Assembly (NCBI GenBank): GCA_022578965.1
Contig: MU400563.1
Span: forward strand, 186,001-250,000
Source: Xylaria sp. FL1777
Lineage: Eukaryota > Ascomycota > Sordariomycetes > Xylariales > Xylariaceae
Length of the DNA: 64,000 bases
Direction: 5' to 3'
The notes beneath the pieces are model-generated. The model did not search any database. It was given only the letters and a program-made list of their open reading frames with translations, and was not told the DNA's origin. The position numbers and the translations under genes are program-made. Shown here one piece after another: positions 45,470-58,975 of the stretch. Positions within the stretch are counted from its first letter, which is position 1. Each line of letters starts with the position of its first letter.

Positions 45470-47297
45470 GGCGGCAAGGACTGAGGTAGAAATAGAAATC
45501 GTTGATGGATGACTGGGGAATACTGTCTGCACCGGCCATGATGGGATATATATGAATATATATATCCAACTTTAACAGGCGCGGCGGCCATCAGCTACCC
45601 CTTATCTATTACCCCTTGTTGCTCTAATGTATAGCATCATATTTTTTTCGTCATCATTGAGGCTCCGTTCTGCTCGATGGATCAGCTCAGACATTAGCGT
45701 ACCTAGAAAGGCTCCTTGATGTAGTGTAATAAGGGAGATTAGTTGACGGTTATCGTCGTGTTCCCTAAATTCCGCATGGCTAATATAAGCAACATCGAAC
45801 AAACTGCCACGTGAATTCGAAGACATGGTCTGTAACGGGTTGAGATTATCCTAGTTGGGTGCCAAGCCAACTTCTGATTGGCCAGGTCGGACTTCAGACC
45901 CGAACGAGGCGATCCTGATGGATAACTAAGCCCTCCAACTCGGACTCGGACTCGCCTATTAATAGCCAGCTGGCGTCGGAAAGTAATAATGATTTTATAC
46001 GCCTCTTCCGTACCAACTGAAATGTCTGGTCTTTAATTGAGCTATTGTAGGGTTACCTATATTGATGAGGCATGGCCATATATAGTAACTGCTGAAGCAA
46101 TTCTGGTGTCACTATTAGGCGGCAATGTTTCTGCAACTAAGGCCGATTTTCATCGACTAGCGTTAGGTTACCACATGTTGTATCCGGACAAAATTAGAAT
46201 TACCTAGGTAGTTCGGTAGATATCAATTGTGAAATCGCGTTCTTTCTAGCAGTCGCGTCTAGTTGGGTCAACTTTGCCTAGGCGGCTCGATTTAGTGGTA
46301 GTGGCTACCGTTCCTACCTAATCTTGCTGCGTTCAATAATCAGCGATTAAATCATTAATTAATTAATAATGTAAAAAAAATATTTATCTTTTTTTCTTTT
46401 TTTCCTCAAGTAGTTTAAACATTGCAGAGAAAAAAATTACTTGAACAATAGTTCTAATCCCATCATAATTCCGTGCAGTGCCCTATGTAGACTCTATAAG
46501 CCGCAACGTCCCATAATACTAGATAATATCTTGTTTTTCGTCGTTCTTGTCATTTTTTATTTTTTTTATATGGTTAATGACACAAAACTAAAACAATTCA
46601 TACGAGTGGTGTTTAGCAGTGAGAATCCACATGACACAGAGTTCAGTAATGTTACTTACTTAAGTACCTAGGTAGGTAAGTAGGTCACCTACCCCCAACA
46701 TAGTATAGGTAAAGAGGCGAGAGGAATATAGCTATTATGGCAACAGGTTATCTGGATTGGTGGGTTATTTTGTACAAAAGCCGGGAGAGGAATTCGTTAT
46801 AATTAATGTGCCGTGTTGAAGATACCAGGTATGACGTATCTCATGTCCGGGGTAATTTCAAGATGCAGGAGGACCCCTACTTTCAACTATAAACGCCCCC
46901 AACGGTTATCTACGCAACCCGATAGTGGAAATAAGTAATAAGTACCCGCACTGCTTGCTACAGTGCTTACTACAGTGCTAGGTATTCCTTCCACCTACAG
47001 ACTCGACATTTCCTGTCAATACGTCGTCCTTGTCAACGGCTGATTGTCCCTGTCGCTCGTTTTCCTGATGGCGTCGTTGAATGCAACCTCCTCTACGAAG
47101 AGCAGTCAATGCGAATTTATGATACCGTACCTGTGCGACAACACGATCATCGATCATCGATCATCGCCTCGAAACTGAGCCCACATCCTCACCCGATCGG
47201 GTCTAGACCTGCCTAGACTTCAGAGCCAAGGATGCGCTCCTCGCCGCCCCGGCCACCCTTTCATCGACGAACGACGGGACGGACGACGGACTGAACA
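45470..47297. other. divergent intergenic region
   Basis: Promoters of both flanking genes. Holds an AT-rich, T-run segment (46340-46440), TACCTAGGTA palindromes at 46201-46210 and 46665-46674, and a short CGATCAT tandem repeat (about 47147-47168). No supported gene. Confidence 0.5.
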
Positions 47298-50200
47298 ATG
47301 CCTGGCCGACTGTCCGGCGAGATAGAGCGGCACGTCAGGGGCATGGAGACGGACGAGGACCGCAACGGAGTTGCGGTGAGGCCGACCAAGCACGCCGACA
47401 TGGGCGATTTCGTTGAAGTGCGGCGATCCGCGCAACAGTGTCCAACACCCCCAACCGACCCCTTCCCCGACTTTGAGAGTGTACCGAGAGCTGCTTCTGC
47501 CGCGGCTACTTCGGCCGCTGCCACTCCTCGCATGTCCTTCAGATACGAGGCAGGCGCCGATATCGATGCTTCAGCTACGCCCATGCTCGACGGAGCTCCG
47601 ATCGACGACGACGACGACGACGACAACGATGACCCTCCCCCACCACGAACAGACAGCGTTGTCACGAAGCCGCGCGCACAGTCAAACGCCAAGCACACAG
47701 GCCGTGAGAGCATTAGGAAGCTCTCTGCTTCCCAGATGCAGGCTTTGACCTCGGCCCCTGACTCCTTGCCCGTGGCCGTCATTGCCACGCCACAGCGGAA
47801 ACCCAACGGAGCCGAATACCCCTTGTCGGCTAATGCCGTCGACGACATGTCGCACCTTTCCATGGCCGACCAGCTGCAGGACGGCATCGAGCTGTCTATG
47901 CGGGCTAGGAATAGCTCTGTTCGGTCTAATGGCTCCGCCGAGGCACGAACACATGCTCAACGCACTGCCGCCGACTTTCAGAGGCCGCCCCCGTCTGCCC
48001 GCACTCTTTCTAGCCCTCCCATCAACCGAAAACCCCCTCCAGGAGCTCCTATGACCGCGCCTCTTCACAACCGACGGAACTCTTTCAACCCTCTCCCTAA
48101 ACCAGCACCCCTGAATCTGAATGCACCGTCCAAATCCTTTCAGGCCACCACCAAATCGGCCCCTGTTCAGCCAGCAGAACGCCCTGAGTCTCCTCCCCCA
48201 TCGCCTATACTCCCCACGATACCCCTGCCGCCCATGTCGCTTCCCACGCATTTGCAGTTGGAACTCGCTGGCCAGCGACCCAGTCCACTATATATCCACC
48301 ATTCTCAACCGGCAGACACTCCCTATGAATCCAGTGCCGTCAAGTTTGAACGACTTCTGAATGCTTTGCTTCTTCCACCCTACCTCGAACAGATCATGTA
48401 TTTTGGGACACTCGCGTGCCTTGATGCTTGGTTGTACACTTTCACGATACTGCCTATGAGATTCATCACTGCCCTTGGTGTGCTTGTGAGGTGGTGGTTA
48501 TATCTCCTATGGAAAGAGATGCGATGGATGGTCGGTTTTGTTTGGTTTGGCATAGGGCGTCTTTGGCGGAGAGGTCGGAGGGGTAGAAGCCCATCCCGCG
48601 AGCCAAACGATAGCAGCCGAGCTCCGAGTGAGGCTGAGCGGAGCCAGAGTCGGGCGAGAAGGAGTAGCCCAAAGCCCAAGCAGAATGGAACTGCGAGGCA
48701 GCGTAACACATCAGATACCCGTAAGCCTTTTGGAGAACAGCCACGACCAAGTCCCAACGATGTTTTTCATCCTCCCAAGCACGCCATGCCTAGACCGGGG
48801 CATTTTCGACATCGTAGGACGAAGTCGATGCCCTCGAATCTCACGTCGTACCATAAAGCCGACCTCTTGCAAGGTGCTGTTCTCATTTGCAGTTCTATCG
48901 CTCTCTCGAGCCTTGACGCAAGTCGAATGTACCATTTCATCCGTGCGCAGTCGTCTATGAAGCTCTATGTTATCTATAACATTCTCGAGGTAAGCTCCAT
49001 GCCTGGTTTAAAGACCGTTCTTGCATCTGACTGTTTCTGTAGGTTGCCGACCGACTTCTTTCTGCGATTGGGCAGGACATCTTGGAGTGTCTCTTTAGCT
49101 CGGAGACACTCTCGAGGAATAGCTCTGGGAGATCCAAAATACTATTACCATTTGGCATGTTCTTGCTCTCATTGATCTATAATGTTATCCACACTTGGTG
49201 CTTATTCTACCAAGTTATTACACTGAACGTGGCAGTTAACTCGTATTCTAATTCGTTGTTGACCCTTCTCATATCGAACCAATTCGTCGAGATCAAGGGC
49301 AGCGTGTTCAAGAAGATCGAGAAAGAGAATTTATTCCAGCTCACCTGTTCTGACGTAGTCGAACGGTTCCAAACCTGGATCATCCTACTAATTATTGGCA
49401 TGCGCAATGTGGTAGAAGTTGGCGGTCTCTCAGTGCCAGGGGCTGGCAGCGAGCTCGATAACGGTGGTCTGAAAACTGGGCCAATGCATACCACTTCGAT
49501 TCTACCTGCGAGCTTCACGGTTTTACCAACATGGCTTCAGTCAGGGGAAGTCCTCTCCCCTTTCGTGGTCGTCATCGGTATTGAGATGATTGTCGATTGG
49601 ATCAAGCACGCCTACATTAACAAGTTCAATAATGTTAAACCGACCATCTACAGAAGGATGCTAGATATTCTCTGTAAAGATTACTACACTAATGTGAGCT
49701 ACACCCCAATTCCTTCCAGCCGATTGACTCGGTAGGTGCATGCTTACCAGCCTCATAGGCATTCTCCGCCCCGTCCTTGACGCGCCGATTAGGTCTCCCG
49801 CTATTGCCGTTATCGTGCCTCTTCATCCGTGCATCCTTCCAGGTATACCATATGTTCCTCGCCACGCATATTCCTTCGCCTATGCCCACGTCGACTACCG
49901 AGTTGTCCGTTGAGTCTTCCTCGCCTTCTTCGGCCGCCATGATTGCTGCTTTTGAGCAGCTTGACACCCTCATTCGCCACGCACTAGGTCGCGCCGTATA
50001 CCCGCACGAGTCTTCCCAGGACAAACCCTGGTGGTCCTTCTCATCCGATGACGTGATTGCACTCTTGACTATGCTCGTGTTCTTCTTTCTTGCCTGGATT
50101 GTGTTACTTATAGTCAAGCTGCTTCTCGGCATGCTTTTGCTCCGGTATTCTCATAAGCGATACGCCATCATGAAGCTAAAAGAACACGCGATCGCGACCG

Positions 50201-50427
50201 GGAAGGCCGAACACGAAAACTACTCGCAGCCTGGGCAGCGAGTCGGCGCATTCAGCGCCGTGGAGATCGGTGAAGAAAGGAGGAAGTGGATCTACGAAGA
50301 TGACCCGGAGGGGCTTAAGAGAATGCGCGACCGAGAACGGAAGACACAAGAGAAGTTCAAGGAGAAAGGGGACGACGGTCTAGCGAAGGTGGTCCGGTAT
50401 GAAATGGTTGCGAAGCGGATTTGGTGA
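47298..50427 (+). CDS. emp65: TAPT1/Emp65 family ER membrane protein
   Basis: Exons 47298-48989, 49043-49693 and 49759-50427 give 1003 residues. The N-terminal 340 residues are disordered and Pro/Ser-rich, with an Asp run (DDDDDDDNDD). The conserved membrane domain then starts at SSAVKFERLLNALLLPPYLE and continues through RADLLQG-like sequence (KADLLQGAVLICSSIAL), YVIYNILEVADRLLSAIGQD, TLNVAVNSYSNSLLTLLISNQF, VEIKGSVFKK and DIVVDW-like VIGIEMIVDWIKHAYINKFN. The second splice restores YYTNAFSAPSLTRRLGLP. The family is conserved from yeast to man, sits in the ER, and in yeast works with Slp1 in membrane-protein quality control. The C-terminal cytosolic tail is charged. All introns are short and phase 0. 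Confidence 0.92.
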
Positions 50428-53400
50428 TTTCTCAGTGGAGACCAATGCCTTCTTCTGCTCTCCTCGTACATTGTTGCGGCGTTGCGGCTCTTCAATTAAT
50501 CCTGCATGGCGTGGCGTTTGAGACGAAATGTCTAGCATTACATATTGCATCTATTACCGTAATTTGGTGATGATACATTCGGTGGTGCTTTTTCTAAATA
50601 TGCCGTTTTCCAGAACTGATTATTAATGCATTGTGAATTGTGTTCGACGCAATGTTGACTTTAGTCTTGTGTTGAGGTGCGATGGCATTACCATGGGATA
50701 TTCATAACGTAGCCTTACTACATAAGTGATCTAAATACCTAGCTAGGTATGTAGTTTTTGCCCTTGATAATTGTTGCCGTACTATGGCGGGTAATCACTT
50801 TGTTGTCCTCGTTGATTGTAATCCAGACGGGACTGATCGGACTTCGGACAGTCCTTGACGTAAAATTTAAAATACTATGTCGTGTGCTCCCCTTTTCTCA
50901 AATAAAGGAAATATCCTGCAGTTATAGGCTAGGTAGAGAATACCTATTGCAGAGTTGAGTTTGGTGATTCTCGCGAGTGAGTGTATTATCAGGTGGACTG
51001 GACCTCTGGTCTTACAATGAAAGTCGCAATGGATCATAGTCAGGGGCAGCAACGGGCGCCACCAGATAGTTTATCATAGCATTATCCCTGCCGCCAACTA
51101 ATCACCCAAGAGGGTGAGGAAGTAAGCTGCCTAGCTAGGCATCGGTAGCAGTGGGTTCAGATCGACTCCGGGTTGGTGGTCTGGTCCGCTGCTCTAGAGC
51201 GCGCGGAATTCCTTCCACATTTCGATGCAGGGCGGCTGCACGTACTGAACAAAGCAGATCTGACATCCATATTTTCGTTGGCCAGCTCACATTCAGCTGA
51301 TATTTTCCAGTAACATATCCTTCTTTTTCGTCGGGGGTTGAATTTATCCTTGCTGAATCAATTCATACAACTGAACCTTCTCCGTCTCGTCAGTCGGGTC
51401 ATTGTGTGCCCCGAATACGTGTTACCGTAAGCTGACCTTATGAGAGTTTTCCTTGCACGTGTTAGATAGACTCGCCGTGCTACGCCGACGATCAAGGGCT
51501 TATGTATTATAGCTCACAGATCTTGTCTTGCATCTGTCTTGCACGATTATCATTCTAATCACTCATTAGCAACCAAGATCAAGGATGGTATCTCAATACA
51601 AGGAGTTTACCATGTTCAAGACCCCTATTATCGCATGGACTTGGTGACTAAGGCTACGCTAGTCATCTTAGTGCTTCTCATATAACTCGCTTACTTGTGG
51701 TATCGCATTCTCTTATTAGAGCAATAGTTAGCGATCACTGCTGTCACCTATGAGGGATGTTGGCTTCATTACAGATGAGTCAACCTATACCCGGTGCTGC
51801 TAACTCCTCAGCTTCAGCGGAGCTTGAACGGGGTAGCTCACCCCCGAGTCGACGATTCACCCGTTCCCGGAATACACTACCATGCACACTTGACCTAATC
51901 TGTATGAGGTTCCAAATTTACAGATTCTGAGATAGCCTGCATAATCTTCAAACATTCACCTTCAGGCTAAGAACGATAGTCAATCAACCCATTTAGGCCT
52001 CACTGACAAACCCTACTCACAGAAATGATCTACTAATCATTTACTCATTCACACGCTGGATTTCGATACCCGAAACAATCACAGCATACTCTATGGTCGC
52101 ATGGACGTCATCTCTTAGGCGCCGGAATCTTTTCCACGTCACTAGGGGCGAAATCTCAATTGTTCCATACCCTCTTAATCTTCTCTGGCAATAGTCTGTG
52201 TGATCCCACGTGCCTTGCACGTGGTTTCAACAAGGTGTCCCCAATGTCAGTGCGTGGGAGGGTTATACCGTGAAATCACCATCTGCTCTTACTCGCCAAC
52301 GACAGTCTGGCTCGAGCGAAGAATGAGATCGGGATCTAGCCGATCAAGATGACATGAGTGGGCGTAGATCGTATCATCTCAGATGTCCGTAGCAGAGCCA
52401 GTAGATCTCGCCGCTCCTTGGGGGTACTGCCACTCCGGCCATCGCTTCCTCCAGCCTGTCCTACGCGGTCAGTCGAGACGGGGATCCGCGATACGCTCGA
52501 CCACATGCTTAGGTTTTACGAAGCTAAACTACAGCGGAGCTCGCGACTCATAGACGAGGGCTTCAGAAGATGACGATGAAAACGTGGGCAGTCTACGTTC
52601 CATAGGCTAATAACCCAGTAGCGTGCCACGTAGCCTGTAAGAGTGGCTGAAAGAGCGGATGAATAGCCCGAGATCTAGTGTCCATGCACGGTAAGCGATG
52701 ACATCGACTTCGTTCGCAGTGATATTTGAGGCTGAACATTACGGCCATATAGTCCGGTTTGGCCACGAATGACCTGACCTTCCTCTTCGGGCATTATCTC
52801 GAGATGGGCAGCTTCTTAGAAGGGCCATTAGTCACGAAGTCATTGTCTCAGATTAGGTCAATATTGTTGGATTCTTGAATGATTTTCTCGAAAATAGAGG
52901 GGTTATCAATCGTAACTTATGATAACCTCTGATAGCTCTTAGTATTTTAGTTCCGGTGCCCCGGACACCGGTGAGAGGTTGCTGAAAATCGGATTAGCTA
53001 CACATGATTAGTGGTGCATTCTGTGAAGAAAACTGAAATAGGGGGTTACACTCATATGGAAGAATGAGAAAGCTAAGCACCCCTAGCTTCACTGTCAGAG
53101 TTTCAAATTAATCAGTCTCTATTTTTTCAACCATTTATCTCCTCAAGGGGTTTCTCGTTGTCAATAATCTCGAAGAATCCATGGGCCGTGAATTGGCTTT
53201 GAAAGTGCTGATTTTAAGTTATCAGGGGCTTGTGTTGTGTTTACAACGAGGAAACAACTTTTGGACCTGAAGGAATGAACTATTAATCGTGTACTATTCT
53301 CGGCCTTATCAAAGTTCTCCTCGTAAGCATGGGGGGCAGAGAAGCCCCCGAGCATCTGAGCAGAAGATGGTACTGTCTCAATACGAAGTATCGGATCTAA

Positions 53401-55133
53401 GCCGAGAAGTGGCTTGGATCATGCTGCAGTGTATACCAATGGTAGGAGAGATCCTCTGGCCCATAAAGGAGAGATTGATCGCGGTGCGGTGTGGGGTGAG
53501 GGTAGGACGAGTTTCAGAGTCATCAAAAAGACATAATAGCTTCCAACTTTAACTACGGAAAAACTACTCCATCCACAATCAATTATGACGTGGAAGATGA
53601 CGAAAAGCTAAAGGTTAGGAATTCCAGCATGAGCAACTGTCACAGATATTTCGCTTCGGCTAAAGGGGTCTTTGATCAGGGAGCTCCAAATCAACACAAA
53701 ATGCCACCCCAACGGGGATATCTTGAAGTCTGTCTAGGTGTGTCGTCTCTTGGAGATTACAGTGAACAGCTTACTAAAGATTGCTCCTGCAAGTTGATCA
53801 AATCCACACGGTACAACCATCCGGGAATACAGATTTTTTTACGGTGCCGTCGTGATGATTATAGTGGGACTAAGGCGAATGAATTTATAGTAGGGTGGTG
53901 TATAGTTCTAGCGATGACATGAAAGAGCAGGCGATCGAGATGCTAATGAAGTTGAATGTGTAAGGATCATGACCGGAATAAATACCCGAGTGGCTGCAAA
54001 GCGGTGTAGAAGACTTATGTTCCCTAATGCTTATCTGGTGTCACAGCAGAAAGGCCCGATCTCGCTATAATACACTCACCAATTGTTTATGGATATGAGA
54101 TACTACACTCTATATGGTATCTAGCGGCTAGGGAGCACATATCACTTTAATGTATGGCTGGGAGACTACTCTTATGGTCAATTTTGTTTATATTTATGCA
54201 TGTAAATGTTGATGGTAATAGTGCATAGTGATTACAGTGTGATCTTATATTGTAATAAAACTGAAACTATCAAAGAGGAGGGAATATATTAAATAATAAA
54301 TACACACCAAGCGGATTTTGTTAAGATATACTTTCGTTCAATAAATTTAGAATTTTGCTCATGGGAGCTCCAGATAGAGCACCCGACTATATATGCATGC
54401 ATGTCTTGCAAGTGTGTCGATGGAGGTCATCTACACTGCACCTAGACAGACCTTCCCTAATTATCTAATCTGCTAGCTGGATGGGGTTGTGATCTTGCGA
54501 GGTCACATTACTGTATCTAAGAAAGAGAACAGTGCGAGCTCGTTGTCATGCTGGGATGAAACGTGCCGGAAAGAGTAGTAAATCTTGACCAAAATTTGTT
54601 AACCCATAAGCCTTGATAACCTTCCTCGTGTTTAAGCTATAGATATAGGTTCTCTACAACTATCTGTCTAAGCCATGGGGGATATTATTTAAAAAAATAT
54701 TTTTGTAAAGCTTCAGAAGGTGTATGGGATCTCGAACAGATTTTATTTGGCACCAGTAGGGTGAAAATCTATGGTAGGGTACTACATCTGGACAGTAAAT
54801 CACGTCATATACACTTTAGATCTACTAAGATGTACTTGTAGTTTAGAATTGTAAGTCTCGGAAAACTATCTGTAGGATTGCTTGACAACGGAGAAAATAC
54901 CTGGTGAGTATCCACAGCTAGCCTAGCACCTCTTCTTGTGTATCCTGTTTTAACATAAAAGGGGCGATATTTCGAGCTAGAATTAACGATTGCAGAGCCA
55001 ACTCTATCAACTTGTGAAATTTCTAATTTACCTTGGTTCATATATTGTGAACTTGACTTATTGAATTCTTCGCAAAAGCAAATAACAATCCTAATCTTTT
55101 CTTAGTTTGACAAATACTCAACATATAATAACG
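50428..55133. other. large gene-poor spacer
   Basis: 4.7 kb without a gene I can support. Open frames at 52358-52573, 53289-53552 and 53590-53922 have protein-like composition in parts (for instance VETGIRDTLDHMLRFYEAKL at about 52469-52530) and may be decayed gene pieces, but I could not splice them. A 16-bp palindrome lies at 50735-50750 (ATACCTAGCTAGGTAT). CACGTG occurs twice near 52210-52222. Confidence 0.45.
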
Positions 55134-56301
55134 ATGCCTCAAACTAAATCCTTACGGTGCATAGCTACAGACGTTGTTCAGAAGCCGCAGAAACTTATCG
55201 GTCACTTTTTCTACCACGCATACAGCATCTGGCTGTTTACATACAGTGACCTACATAGTATCTTATTTCCGGAAACGGCTTTTGGTGTCCTACATGCTTT
55301 GTGGTTTACACAAGCCAACCCCAATCATCCAGTTGAACCTTCCAGCAAGGAAGTTATTGAACGCATCCCTTCAGTTATGTACTGGGTTTGGATCAACCTC
55401 CTTGCCTTGAATATCAGCAACCAAAGGGGCCCCGATTCGGTTGCTGAGGACGCAATTAATAAGCCATGGAGGACTATTCCATCTGGACGATGGAGCCCAG
55501 AACTAGCCACATATTGCCACAAGGTCGTATATTCAGGGGCTCTCATGAGCAGCTGGTTTATCGGTGGGCTAAGACCCTGCATAGTGTTGATGATACTAGG
55601 TAAGAGCATACAGTATTACCCTTCATCGATGAACTAACACTAGGATGATAGGTTTCTGGTACAATGACTGTGGAGGAGGTGATGGACGGGCGTTCACCAG
55701 AAATTTCATAAACGCGTAAGCAATATTCCGAGTTTTACTTACCGTTCTGGGCTTTCAGTGCCAATAACTACACTTAGTTGCGCGGGGTAAACATGCTGAC
55801 TCCGAATTTCGCAGCATGGGCTTTACCTCGTTTGGCCTCGGAGCGTTGGAAGTAGCTTTGAATCAGTCTCTGAATTTCACGCCTGCAACACTTCTTAACC
55901 TAAGCACCCCTAATTTAGAGCAGTGGATCTTTCTGCTGTTCCTCGTCATCCTGAGTACTGTTCACACGCAAGACATGTACGACCAGGAAGGCGACAAAGC
56001 ACGCGGCCGAAGCACAATGCCAATCCAGATTGGCGATGCCCCTGCACGTTGGATAATTTCTGGATTCATGCTGCTATGGGGTGTGGTATGCCCGCTTTTC
56101 TGGCGCTGTGGTCTTCTTGGATACGTGGTGAGCACTTCAATCGCCTTCACTGTCGTGTTTCGATCTTTCTACCTTCGTACAGTTGGTGAAGACAGAATGA
56201 CATTTGCGATTTGGAATCTGTGGATGGTGAGCCTCTATGCTTTGCCGCTAGAAAGCTTCTTTCATAACTACATGAGTAGGTTCGTGCCAATGTCTACTTG
56301 A
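55134..56301 (+). CDS. UbiA-family prenyltransferase / terpene cyclase-like
   Basis: Exons 55134-55599, 55652-55715 and 55815-56301 give 338 residues, mostly membrane helices. The first Asp-rich motif is NISNQRGPDSVAEDAINKPW, followed by RTIPSGR. The second is TQDMYDQEGDKARGRSTMP. Both are the diphosphate/Mg-binding motifs of the UbiA superfamily. The short middle exon encodes FWYNDCGGGDGRAFTRNFINA, a segment shared with fungal relatives that include the UbiA-type sesquiterpene cyclase of fumagillin biosynthesis (Fma-TC). It therefore could transfer a prenyl group or cyclise a prenyl diphosphate. No cytochrome P450 or synthase gene is adjacent, so the pathway is unclear. The start is the first ATG in frame; an upstream TTG was rejected. 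Confidence 0.87.
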
Positions 56302-58344
56302 TATGGCTTCAATTAGGGTTTAATGTTATTAAGATTTTCATATATCAGAAGCTCTGAGGGCATATTGGCTCGAAGAAAATAGATAGACGCAGTATAGGGG
56401 TATACTATCGACATTCTATATAGAGCTGCGTTGAATTGAATTTCACTCAGTGCATGCTGAATGCTAAATGTTGAAAGTAACCTATGTTAAGAATGGACTC
56501 ACCTCAAGGAATCGGGACTTTCTACTAATTATATAATGAGGGATTTCCAAGTCTCTTGTGCATTAGTTAAGCTGAATGTAACGGTCATATATTGAGAGCA
56601 TATTAAAGCTATACCGCGGTTGTCCCTGCTAATTATTGTGGACTTTCTCTTCGGGTTCTATTTTATACCAGAACTTAGATCAAATGTAATCAGAACCCTT
56701 ATAGATAACGCAATTCTAGTACTTCTATAAACCTTTAGTAAAGCTTACATTCCTTTAGCGAACAGCTGCAGCACAACACTATTAAAGCCAACAGATACGA
56801 TTTTTTTTAACATTTCTTGTAATTATTGTTAGTACTAATTGTTTTTAGCATAACAGCTGATGTTTGTAGGATTAGGTAGAAAACAGAGTACTTTACTTGA
56901 AGATATCATTCAATTAGTGTTGTAAAACAACGGCGTTGTTTTCCAAGAATTGGCCACTAAAAAGCTTGGCTAGCATTAGCGCCAAGCTAGCCTTAAGGGA
57001 TAGTGGAAGCCAACTCTCACTTGAATGTCATGGGCGATGTAGTGATTCACCTGCGAAGCAGTGAGCTAAGGTTGTTCAAAACATCTTGATTATCAATACA
57101 AAGAAAGAGAGTACACTAGGCTTTCACCTGTAAACGTGAAATTTATCTGTCCCCCCCCCCCCCTGGGGGGGGGAACGGCCAAAAGGTCCCATCTAGGGTT
57201 TTAGGGTCCAGCTGCAGATGTACATGTAAAAGTGAGGAAAAGTTCACAGCATTTTTAGGCTCGTCCGCGCTTTCACCTAGCTCGGCAAGCTTGGCACGTA
57301 CCCCTGTACAACCAACCAACTACATATATACCCTTTAACCAGAGGTCGTACAACAGAGTTCTAGATATTTTTAGGTTTCTGATTAAATAACGAATTCAAT
57401 ATTTCTTACTTTCTTTTTGCAAACAATTGATTGCAGCGTGCACTTTAAAAAAAAAAAAGTTTTACAGGGATTATTTTTGCATGGTTATTTTAAAGATTGA
57501 AAAAAATATAGTTATCATTAGATTCCTTATAAAGTTATAATCCTAAAAATATTAATCATTTTATTGTGAAACTAAAATTAACGAAGTTGCGGGTTTTTAA
57601 AGTTGGCATTTCTTTAGGTAATTATTATAAGGGGTGACTTAGCCAAGGGTGAACTGGATGCTTGTGGGATTTGTTACCGTTTTTTGTTTTTTTTGGGGGG
57701 GGGGGGGTTGGGGGGGTTTCTCTCTTTCTGCACCTTAGAAATCAGATCTTGCAACATAAGTAGGCTATAAAGGATTGAAAAGAGATTTAGGTTAAGAATT
57801 CGAAATAATCTATTCTTTTCGTTAGGCTAAGAGGAAACTTCCACACATTTTACCACCCTGTATTGAAGGTAAGAAGGATTCTTTGCTATGAGACTGGATG
57901 GCTTCTTACTTAATCTCTGCATCGTTTACATAAAACATTGGTTCATATAAGGAGTGATAACTAATATATATATTTTAGGATATGAGATGAGAATTCAGTC
58001 TGTCTTTACTATAGCATCCCACGGCAAAGACGAGATTCAGTTTATGTTCTCGTTGAGTTCATCATAGCACAGAATGAAATCGTCGGAAAAATGACTGGCG
58101 TACTTAACCAATAAAATCTGTCGTAGCGAAGTAGTCCCTTGCCCAACAACCCAGGTACGTTCAAAATCTATGGCCCATGTATTAACAGCGAAGAGAGCTC
58201 ATAATCTCATCGTCTAGGCAATAACCTACCTATCTGTCGTTTCAGTCATGCACACTTGTAGACATGAGCCCGTACGTTCTATCGTCTTTCTCCGTCATCC
58301 TATATGCAAGTACTCCCCCCTTGGCGGGCGAGACGTGGCATGTA
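56302..58344. other. AT-rich gene-poor spacer
   Basis: AT-rich with homopolymer runs (A-run 57448-57459, G-runs 57695-57715, C/G block 57151-57173). No gene found. Such composition fits relic repeat DNA, but no transposon is recognisable. Confidence 0.5.
57151..57173. repeat. C-run / G-run inverted block
   Basis: Thirteen C, one T, nine G: a near-perfect hairpin. Could be real or, like the two gap sites, a sequencing artefact. Confidence 0.6.
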
Positions 58345-58975
58345 TTAGAAGCAACGCATGTTTCCTTCTTTCTCCCGTATGACTCTACTTAAGTCCCTGA
58401 CATCCCGTTCAAAGCATCCTGTTTCATCGTGTCTTGCTAACTCGATAATGATCTCTACTAGTTCTCGGTGGGTGCGACAGTATAAATATAATCCAGCGGT
58501 CGGATTTTGGACACGCTCCCCGAGGGAGATTGGCCTCGGTTTCTTCCTTTGCATACTCTTCAACATTTCGATGACGTCCTTGTGTGTATCGATGCTTTTG
58601 AGGCAGAAGTTCATGATAATCTCCCTTAGCTCCGAGTCATGTAGTTCACAGAGATGCTGTTTAAATGTAGACCGCCTATATCTTGGTAGCGTCTCAAACT
58701 TAGGCGGTTGTGTTATGCCAGATAGTCGAGGCGAATGCGGACTAGTACATCGAGAGATTGGAATTCCGTTGATGCGCCAGGTGGGCTCAATATAGTAGCA
58801 TCTGATTTTACCCGTGTCAGTTCTCTCCGTGTACGGTTGTAGTTAATACATCATAGTTAGTGAACCCTTACCCACGAGGATCACTACGTTCTACCATGTC
58901 TCGGATATTATTCAGAATGCCTTCGTTGGGGTTGCCATTGCCATCACTACTGTAGGCGTTCGTTTTGAAAGACAT
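58345..58975 (-). CDS. small hypothetical protein (orphan)
   Basis: Exons read from 58975: 58975-58872 and 58801-58345, 186 residues. The 70-bp intron has donor GTAAGG, branch CACTAAC and acceptor CAG, and splits the Gly codon in DPRG-CYYIEPTW. The N-terminus is polar (MSFKTNAYSSDGNGNPNEGI). The middle has a basic, Pro-rich stretch, then a helical region (STFKQHLCELHDSELREIIM, VIEMLKSMQRKKPRP, ELVEIIIELARHDE). No signal peptide, membrane segment or known motif. The good splice signals and a long spliced frame support a real gene. I do not recognise a family. Confidence 0.6.

Noticed and set aside
47261..48251. Long minus-strand open frames opposite Emp65
   Set aside because: They are shadows of the Pro/Ser/Asp-rich coding strand; no start context or domains.
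53289..53922. Two adjacent plus-strand open frames as a gene
   Set aside because: No splice join keeps frame and no domain is visible. Left as possible relics.
57151..57173. G-quadruplex or terminator
   Set aside because: The run is a C/G hairpin in a region prone to homopolymer artefacts and is not next to a gene end.
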